A DNA stretch of 64,000 nucleotides, taken from positions 35,082,678-35,146,677 of the forward strand of contig OY288243.1 in assembly GCA_958450325.1 (NCBI GenBank), written 5' to 3'. The DNA is from Agrostemma githago. Lineage: Eukaryota; Streptophyta; Magnoliopsida; Caryophyllales; Caryophyllaceae. The notes beneath the pieces are model-generated. The model was not told where the DNA came from. It ran no database searches and saw nothing but the letters and a program-made list of their open reading frames with translations. Position numbers and translations under genes: made by a program. Below, in pieces: positions 55,753 to 64,000 of the stretch (the stretch's first letter is position 1; each line of letters opens with the position of its first letter).

Positions 55753-57477
55753 GTAATGTAAAAGTGTTTTTTATGGCTAACATATTATCGTTTTGAATTA
55801 GGAATACTGAATATATATGATTGGGTGTCTTCGTGTTTAACATTGTAGTCGTATCAGTCTAGTCTTGATCACAGAATCACTTGCAGCCTGATTTCAGTTG
55901 TTGCTAGATTCCGAATGCAAGTGCAGAAAGCTTAAAACCTTAATATATTAGTCATAGCGTTTTGTTGCGGCCTAGATGTAATGTCATGCTGCATATATAT
56001 AAGTAGATGATATAACATTTAGAGAGGTTGTAGACATGTAGTCTGTGTCCTCTTTTAAACTTGATTGGTTGTTAGTTATGGAATGCTTTATTATTTCCAC
56101 TCTCAAATTGTTGAGTGACTCTGTGTAGTCGTGCCCTCTTGGTTACCATTGATATAGTACGGAGTAGTAATTATTCCCGTCCTCAAAATGACATTTTTTT
56201 TTATGAATTTCGGATTTAAATGTTTAGATTTGATATCTAATCTAATTTAGTATATAATACTCTATGGGCTTGTTTTGTTCATGGAGGAATTAATTTCATG
56301 TAGGAAGTTGCACTTCCCATGAATTTAATTCCTACATGGAATTTGCAAATTTTTTTTTGGTTCACATAAGGGAAGTCACATTTCCCATGAATTGAATTCT
56401 CGTATGTTGTTTGGTTGAACTAATCTAATTAATGGGATTTTGTCCAAAAGTACCATTATCACATTTATTAAAAAAAGTACAAGTAGCTAATTGTTTATCC
56501 AATAAAGAAAAATAGCTTTAGAGGTTGGATATCAACCGGCCTTGCACATATGCAGGTTTAAAGCGAAAATTAAGATCCATAATCATAAAGTTAGAGAGAA
56601 TTTTGGTTAGGTTTTGAGGGGATTGAAAGGAGAGAAGTTTCTTTGGATGTTTTAAAAGTAAGGGTAGTGAAAGAAAAAAGAACGAAAATATGGTTACGAA
56701 GTAGTAAAAAGAGGGTCTGATTTACCAATTACGTTTATTTATTACCATGTCATTTTACCATACTAGTGTAAAGCTCATGTGTACGCACGCTTTTAATTAT
56801 TATTTTTGTTTATAGATAAAGTTAGAATTATGAAAGAAGGGATGATTGAGAGAAAGGTGAATTATTATTAATGAATTGCATGAATATTATTGATGAATAA
56901 AAGTCTTATATATAAAACATTACATGAGATACAGTTTGTCTTATGCTGGAAATATACAATAATGAGAAGATTCTAAAAGATACAAATTAACTAAACTAAA
57001 TTATATCACAATCAATAATATGAGAAAATAATATCCTAACATATATACGAACGATATCTCTAATATACTACAATCAATCCATCATCAATCAATCAATATA
57101 TATTAATAAAGCAGGAACTTTTCGAGCGACATGATTGGTCCAAATTTTTTAATATATTTTTTAAGTTAAATAAATAATATAAAAATTTGTATATGAAAAA
57201 AAAATCCTACTCCACCTAAGACTCGATTTTTTAGGATTTTTTTTAAAATTTAAATAAAGAATATAGGGATTTGTACAGAAAAAACAAACAATCCTATTCC
57301 ATTTAAGACTAAAAAAATTATCACTATATAAACCAACGATTATCACCTCATAAGGCAACAAAATTTGGACAGCGACTGCGTGAAATGCTTAGTCAATTCT
57401 ATTTGATAATTGTTTTAATATTTATTCACCCTCAAAAAATATAAAATTAAAATTTTGAATTTTTTTAATAATTATTA

Positions 57478-57681
57478 CTTCCTCCGAGTTACTATTATTG
57501 TCCCAAAAGGTTTTGGGGTGAAAAATAAGGAAGGGGAAATGAGTGGTTGAAAAAAGGAGGAAGAGAGAGAAATGGGAGAGTAATTGTGGACCACACATTG
57601 ATGGCCTAAAAAGGAAAGTGAGACAAAAATCAAACTCAGCCTAAAAAGGAAAGTGGGACAATAATAGGAACTCAGAGAGAG
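57478..57681. mobile_element. Stowaway-type MITE, decayed
   Basis: CTTCCTCCGAGTTACTATTA at the left pairs with TAATAGGAACTCAGAGAGAG at the right, TA on both sides. Internal GTCCCA/TGGGAC also pair. Confidence 0.75.
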
Positions 57682-58082
57682 TATTAATATATTTTTTAAT
57701 TTAAATAAAGAATATATAGAAATTTGTTAAAACTAAGTAAAATTATCGCATATCGAAAAATTATGATGAGGTGATTAAATTATACTCTATATCACAAATA
57801 AGAGACATCATTCGTTTTTAGATATAAAAAAATGTAATCTTATATAAGTCCTAAAAAAGCATTCTTAAGAGTTAAACTATAAAATCAAGTAGAACTATCT
57901 CACATCAGTTGATTGAATTTTACCCCCGTATTACTCATATATAATATAGAGTAGTCACTCATAATCTAGTATATATATAAAGGAGGAACTTTTCGAGCGG
58001 TATGATTGTTCCGTTGCATCAAAATTCAATTTAGGAAAGTATCATTAAAAAAAATCAAGTAGAAAATCTTTTAATTATTACA

Positions 58083-59064
58083 ACGGAAATTTCCAATGGT
58101 ACCCTCGAACTATGTCACATTACACATGGTACCCTTGCTTTTAAGTTTGTTCACATGGTAACCTTGAGTTTTATAATTTAGTTCCCGATTTGCCTTACCC
58201 AAATTTCTGTCATGACGCCGTTAAATTCTGTCATCACTCAACAACTACTTTTTTTTTTTCAAAAAGAGAGGTGTTCTCATGGTACCCTTAAATTTTCATA
58301 GTTGTTCCCATGGTACTCTTAAGTTTTCATAATTGTTCCCATGGTACCCTTAAGTTTTCATAGTCGTTCTCATGGTGTCCCTAAAAGCAAAGCAACGACT
58401 CATTGAAGCAAAGCAACGACAAGTTTCCTGAACTAGCCGTTACACACTTACTATGTTGGCAGAAGAAGCAATCCACACTTACTCATTCAACTTTTTCACC
58501 TCCTTCTTCACTTGTACCAAAAAAATGGAAAAACTTCATCACCATAACCTTGAAGCTCGATCATCCGGAAACATCAATTTTTTCCTTTTTTTTGTACAAG
58601 TGAAGAAAGAGATGAAAATGTTGAGTGAGTAAGTGTGGATTTTTTTGTTCTTTTTCTGCCAAAATAGAAAGGGAAGTGAATTTATAAGCACTTGTGTAAC
58701 GGGTAGTTCAGTAAACTAGTCGTTGCTTTACTTCAATGAGTCGTTGCTTTCCTTTCAGGGGTACCATGAGAACAACTACGAAAAATTTAAGGGTACCATG
58801 AGAACAACTATGAAAACTTAAGGGTACCATGAGAACAACTATGAAAACTTAGGGGTACCATGAGAACTCCTCTCCTTTTGAAGAAAAGTAGTTGTTGAGT
58901 ATTGTAATTAATTTTGTTCATAACTTAACGACGTTATGACAGAAATTTGGGAAAGGTCAAATCGGGAACTAAACTATAAAACTCAAGGTTACCATGGGAA
59001 AAACTTAAAAGCAGAGGTACCATGTGTAATGTGACATAGTTCGAGGGTACCATGAGACTTTTCC
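58083..59064. repeat. Foldback palindrome of about 980 bp
   Basis: Two arms of about 450-480 bp, inverted around a loop of about 45 bp near 58536-58580. Arms contain repeated CATGGTACCCTTAAGTTTTC units (KpnI site GGTACC), paired with GGGTACCATGAGAACAACTA units on the right. Possible target duplications TTATTACAAC and TTATTATAAT flank it. No coding sequence. It resembles a MULE-type or foldback MITE. Transcribed as intron it would form a long hairpin. Confidence 0.8.
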
Positions 59065-59089
59065 CTTATTATAATAATAAATTTGGAAA

Positions 59090-59430
59090 TTTCCTATGGT
59101 ACCCTCGAACTATGTCACATTACACATGGTACACCCGCTTTTAAGTTTGTTCCCATTGAAACTTAAGTATTATAATTTACTTCCCAATTTGCCCTTACCC
59201 CATATTCCGTCATAATGCCATGTGATTAATAATTAATCACACTTTACACTCACACACTAACACACTCTTAATCAAAGGACACTATGACACACTCTTACTC
59301 ACTCTTTCACTTACTCTCTCTCTATCTTTTCACCTTCTTTCATCTTCTTCACTGTAAAAAAAATGGCAAACAAAACTTCATCACCATAACCTACCTCGAT
59401 CATCCTGAAACATCAACTTATTAAAACCAT
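59090..59430 (+). repeat. Partial second copy of the foldback element
   Basis: TATGGTACCCTCGAACTATG again, followed by sequence similar to the left arm and loop (ACTTCATCACCATAACC, CTCGATCATCC), but without the matching right arm. Confidence 0.7.
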
Positions 59431-60779
59431 CATCCAGCTACGAAAGTTCATTTATGTGATTAAAACCATTTCTTTCAATAAGCAATAGGTAAATTACTAA
59501 CCTCCTTTTTTTTTGAATTTATGCGATTAAAGCTTCGTTTTAATCTTCCTCTATGCTATTATGTGATTAAACTGTGTTTATTTTCGTAGATTTTTTATGT
59601 TTAGTTTATAAATTTTGATTTAAAATTGTGATTAAATTAGGGTTTGGGTTATATGTTTCTATTAGGGGTTTTTATGAGTCATAGATTTCAATTCCCAATC
59701 CGATGCTATGTTCAGTGGGTGATACTAGATTGATTGTTAATTTTATATTGTTCATTAAAATGGGGTAAAAATTGGATATGATACTCTCTAATAATGGAAT
59801 TTTAGTATCATCAACACTCTCATCCCCTATTGGAAAATTGTGTTATTTGCGGAAATCAGATGACTATAAATCATGTATGGTTAGAAGTACCTTGGTATAA
59901 GGATAATAGATTAGCTTCCCAGTGACGGAAGAAACGAGGAGAGCCAAAATTGTTGGTATGTATATTGGAGATGGAGTGCTTTCTTTTCTTTGATTGACAA
60001 ATTTCTAATTTTGGATTATGTTACTTGGGGGAATAAAGTGTAATACTGTTATCAATATTGCAATTCGCAAGTCAGTGTCATACATACTCATAGCCATAAT
60101 TAGTTGATGAAGAAAAGAGAGCGTGTTCTTTCATACTCCTATTGCCAGTGCTCCCTTAAATTTACTCCGTATTAATTAGAGTTGCTCTCTCACCATCCAT
60201 TCGAGTTTGTCCAAGACTCACATATAGTATTTTAATTGAAACCTGTAATTAATTGTTAGTCTGGTTGGCCATTTATACAGCAGTAGCGTTCTTGTCACCA
60301 AGAGAAGAGTAATTGTCTCATTATAAAGGAGTAGTGTTCTTGTTGAATGATGTCAGGTTTGTCATCAAGAGCATCATTTGTAGTTGAAGTTCACATGGAT
60401 GTGATGTTCTTGTTAGTATTTATGCTATCAATTTACCTATGACTATCAAAAAAAAAAGAAGGGAGAAAAAGGCAGAACACCCAAATACCACAAAGAAGGG
60501 ATCTTCTTGGCTTTGTGGGCTAAATATTACAACCCCTAATTTCGAAAAGTTAGGATTTATGTTCAATTAGGAATGTTTATGAAATATTTTTGCTTTGAAT
60601 TTAAATTGTTTGTTTAGTTGTCAATTTTCGTATATGCATCATGACTATTGAATATTTCAAATGTGTTATATTTTTTGTGTTATGTTCTTATTATGATTGT
60701 GTTTACTGAATTCTCACATTTAATGTTGGTGTTTGTGTATAACTAGAATGACAGCCAAAAATGGTTGAAAGTTCAATAT

Positions 60780-62385
60780 GATCTTTTAAGAGTAAATAAG
60801 AGTAAGCATGTGTTCTTTTAGGTCTTAAAAAGATCTCTTAAGACAGGAAGTTATCCCACATCAAAAAAATTATGATAATGAAAATCTATATTATAAATAA
60901 GAATAATCCTTCGTTCTTAAATATCACTATTAAACTTTTGAGTCTTAAAAAGTTTCTTAATAAGACTACAAACTAAGTAAAATAATCTCACATCGAAAAT
61001 TATAACAAGGAGTGATGAAACTCTATATTATAAATAAGAAATAAGAGTACTCAATTATATAATAAAACGATGAATTCTATTATACAAATAAAAATAATAA
61101 TTTATCCAAATTATGATGAGGTGATGAAATTTTTTATTATAATAAGAGTAATCATTCGTCCCTAAATATTAACAAAAAAAATTTTAATCTTAAAAGAAGT
61201 TCTTAATAAGATTACAAAGTTAAATAAAATTATCACATCGAAAAATTATAATGAGGTGATATAATTCTATTATATAAAGTAATCATTCGTTCTTACATGT
61301 TAATCAAGTAAAATTATCTTACATAAAAAAATTATGATGAGATGATAAAATTTTGTTATATTACGGAGTATAAATAAGAGTAATAATTCGTTCTTAGATT
61401 TCAACCAACAATCTTTTGAGTCTTATAAAATGCTCAGAAAAATATAAACTTATGTAAAATTATTTTTCACATCGAAAAATTATGATGATGTGATAAAATT
61501 TTATGCTGTATTATAAATAAGATTGATCATTCGTACTTAAATATCAACCAAAAATCTTTTGAGTCTACTTAAAAAAACTTTTAAAACTATACACTTAAGT
61601 ACAAAATTATTTCACATCGAAAAGTTATGATTAAGTGATGTAATTTTATATTATAAATAAAAAGATTAATCGTCCGTTCTTATATATATAAAAAAGTCTT
61701 TCGAGTCCTAAAAAACTACTTAAGACAATGAACTTATATTATAAACAAGTTAGGTTTCATATTATTTTCTCAAAAAAAAGTGATGAATTTATTACGCACT
61801 CCGTAAAAGTAGTAAATTATCTCACATTGAATAATTATAATAAGGTGATGTAAGCAGTACATACATGTATATATCAACCTAAGTAAAATTATTGCATATT
61901 GAAAAATTAGGTTGAGGTGATGAAATTCTATATTACAAATAAAAGACATCATTAGTTTTTAGATATTAACAAAAAAAATTTAGTCTTATAAAAGTTCTTA
62001 TAGCTATAAATATAATGAAATGATGACATTCTACTATATATAAATAAAAGTAATCGTTCATTTATAGATATAAACGAGAAATCTTTTGAATTCTAAAAAA
62101 CATTATTAAGACTATAATTAAATTCAAGTAGAATTATCCTATATCAAAAAATTATAATTTAATTGAAATCTATTACGGAGCATGTAATTAAGAGCAATCA
62201 TTCGTCTTTATATGTCAATTCTGGATCTTTTGAGTCCTAAAAGAACTTTTAAGACTATAAACATATGTAGAATTATTCCACATCGATTATGATGGAGGTG
62301 ATGAAATTCTACATCATCAATAAAAAAATTATTCGTTTTAGGTATTAATAAAAATCTTTTGAATCTTATAAGTTACTCCATAATA
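60780..62385 (+). repeat. AT-rich tandem array with USE-like and TATA motifs
   Basis: A degenerate unit of about 125-145 bp repeats about ten times: CACATCGAAAAATTATGATG, then GTGATGAAATTCTA, TATAAATAAGAG, CATTCGTTCTTAGATATC, TTTTGAGTCTTAAAA, and AAGACTATAAAC. The word CACATCG matches the core of the plant snRNA upstream sequence element, with a TATA-like sequence about 32 bp downstream in several units. More copies lie at 57700-57960, 62650-62990 and 63400-64000. Confidence 0.7.
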
Positions 62386-62645
62386 CTCCCTCCCTTCAAA
62401 ACCAAACACACCACTCCTCATTTTGTCACTATTCACAAGTCAAGAGAATTTTCGATATTCTCGACAATCTACAAAGTAAAATATAGTCATGTGAGATCTT
62501 GTTTGATTCATCTTTATGAGTAGAGTAAGAATATCATATTTTTAGAATTTTTAGTAATGTAAAATGAAAGATATTGAAGGTGTAAAACGTGTCTCGGCAA
62601 ATGTGAGAAAAGGCAAATGGTGTGTTAGGATATGAAGGGAGGGAG
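62386..62645. mobile_element. Stowaway-type MITE inside the AT-rich array
   Basis: 260 bp, CTCCCTCCCTTCAAAACC-like left end and CATATGAAGGGAGGGAG-like right end (ATATGAAGGGAGGGAG), TA on both sides (62384-62385, 62646-62647). Confidence 0.85.
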
Positions 62646-62649
62646 TAGC

Positions 62650-62990
62650 TCCTAAGGCTATAGATTGAATTAAAATTATCCCACATCGAAAAATTTAATT
62701 AAGGTGATGAAATTCTATTATATAAATAAAAGTAATCAAGAGTTCTTAAAATTATAAATTTAAGTAGAATTATTCCACATCGAAAAACTATGATGAATTG
62801 CTTAAATTTTATACTATATAATAAATAAGAGAAATCATTCGTTTTAGATATTAACCAGAAAAAGCTTTTGAATCTTCTAACTCTTAAGGCTATAAATTCA
62901 AATAAAATTATCCCACATTGAAAAATTATAATAAGACGATGAAATTCTATTATATAAATAAAAGTCCGTCAACCAGACCAATTCATGCAA
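62650..62990 (+). repeat. Best-preserved USE-TATA units of the array
   Basis: ATCCCACATCG at 62678-62688 is an exact match to the plant snRNA USE consensus RTCCCACATCG; TATAAATA follows at 62721-62728, with 32 bp between them. The next unit has ATCCCACATTG at 62910-62920 and TATAAATA at 62953-62960, again 32 bp. Confidence 0.75.
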
Positions 62991-64000
62991 TTATTTAACT
63001 TGGTGTCATTATTACTGTCACTAAGCTTTCGAGCGATATGATTGATCGATTTTTTTAAAATTACTTAATCAAAAGTTTTAAAATATATTTTTATTTGAAT
63101 AAGAATATAGGGATTTCTATAATATAAATTAATCCTACTCCACCCCAGATTTAAGCGATATTAGATTCGTATAGGAAAAAACAATCCTACTACCCCTAAG
63201 ATAAAAAAAATTACCACTATATAAGCAGTCAATTATCACCTCAAAATACTACAAAAATGTAACAGAAAACGCGTGGAACGTGTAGTCAGTTCTATTTGAC
63301 GATTTTTTAAAAATATTTACGAGTATTTATTTATTCACTCTCTAATCAATATTAGAACTCTAAAAATATGAAATTATGATAATTTGGTTGTTTACATATA
63401 TATAAAACGGTTAAATTATCCCACATTTAAAAAATTATAATAACGTGATCATAATAAATAAGAGTCATCGTTGGTCATTAGGTAAAGTTAAAAGAAAATT
63501 GAGTCTGATAAGTATTGTATTTTTTGCTCGAAAAAAATGTCGGCGTATGTTTTAATGTGTTTTTCTCCCACATCCAAGAAATAATGTAAACGGTGAAACT
63601 ATTACATACCCCTCTATTCATATCTAATGCTTTCATTTGTTTTTTCACATTTGCCGAGATGCGTTTTGCACCATCAATATCAAATATTTTACATTAGCAA
63701 AAAAATATAAAAGTTTGATATTCTTAATATATACTCATAACGACGAAACACACCAGATCTCACGTGACTATATTCTCTCTTACAGATTGTCAAAAATATT
63801 GAAGATTTTATTTATTTGTGAATAGTGATTAAATAAATAAAAGTAATCATTCGTCTTTAGATATCAACCAAAAATATTTTGAGTCCTAAAAAGAGTTCTT
63901 AAGACTACAAATTTATGTATCTCACATCAAAAATTTATACTCCGTAATAAATTGATAAAATTCTATTACATAAATAAAAATATTCATTTATATTTGGATA

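Larger units (their letters stand above)
55753..64000 (+). other. Coding intron 2 of the BEACH gene, at least 8.2 kb
   Basis: No further exon of the BEACH protein is recognisable up to the window end, so this is an unusually long intron. Contents: a partial MITE-like hairpin (about 56266-56420, GGGCTTGTTTTG with inverted CATGTAGGAA words), Stowaway MITEs at 57478-57681 and 62386-62645, a foldback element (58083-59064) with a partial second copy (about 59090-59430), and AT-rich arrays. The stretches 55753-56260 and 59430-60780 hold nothing I recognise. The alternative is that the gene is split by rearrangement. Confidence 0.7.

Overview
The window is nuclear DNA of a flowering plant. The evidence is a spliced gene for a plant BEACH-domain protein at the right end, several families of LTR retrotransposons (Athila, Tat/Ogre-type Ty3-gypsy and Cassandra) and many Stowaway- and hAT-type MITEs. 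The frequent ACGGAGTA and CTCCCTCCG words are what I associate with Caryophyllales (the order of campions, beet and spinach), but that placement is inference. There are no prokaryotic features and no CRISPR array.

Layout. 1-583 is the end of a Tat-type pol (archaeal-type RNase H, minus strand), cut by a CACTA-type terminus that leads into a TE-associated mobile-domain ORF (674-2183, minus). 2331-4480 is the 3' end and LTR of a Tat-type element (called D here). 4481-7156 is intergenic with two Stowaway MITEs and a truncated Athila-like LTR. 7157-37923 is one old, coding-free Tat-type element (B) that has been opened twice. Element A (9681-19153, gag only) sits in its 5' LTR with a CTATG target duplication. 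A young full-length Athila element (21907-34872, minus strand) sits in its interior with a TCAAG duplication. 37922-49302 is a roughly 0.5-kb inverted pair of LTRs whose left arm is split by a third Tat-type element (C, 38004-48338, minus, duplication ATTAG). C itself carries a Cassandra TRIM with 5S-rRNA-derived promoters in its LTRs (42707-43437) and a hAT MITE (38686-39142). From 49637 to the end is a host gene: an LTR fragment with a TATA box, a 5' leader, two coding exons (50833-52831 and 54965-55752) of a BEACH protein of the C2 type, and the start of an intron of more than 8 kb filled with MITEs, a foldback palindrome and AT-rich arrays.

How things work together. The Athila element has near-identical LTRs, a tRNA-Asp-type primer site, an intact gag and an intact pol, so it is the best candidate for a recently active element. 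Element A keeps its LTRs, primer site and polypurine tract but only a gag fragment, so it would need enzymes in trans. B, C and D are dead. Relative ages follow from nesting: B is older than A and Athila, C is older than Cassandra and the hAT MITE, and the inverted LTR pair is older than C.

Two signals are not explained by the element annotation. (1) A two-armed palindrome, ACTCG-NN-CGAGT, occurs in pairs 20-24 bp apart, often in cassettes repeated every 71-73 bp. It occurs in Tat LTRs just upstream of the TATA box, in the Athila LTR, between Athila pol and its 3' ORF, inside Athila coding sequence at the gag/pol junction, and in the mobile-domain ORF. (2) The AT-rich array in the big intron repeats a match to the plant snRNA upstream element (RTCCCACATCG) followed after about 32 bp by a TATA box. 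Both distances match DNA helical geometry and deserve direct tests.
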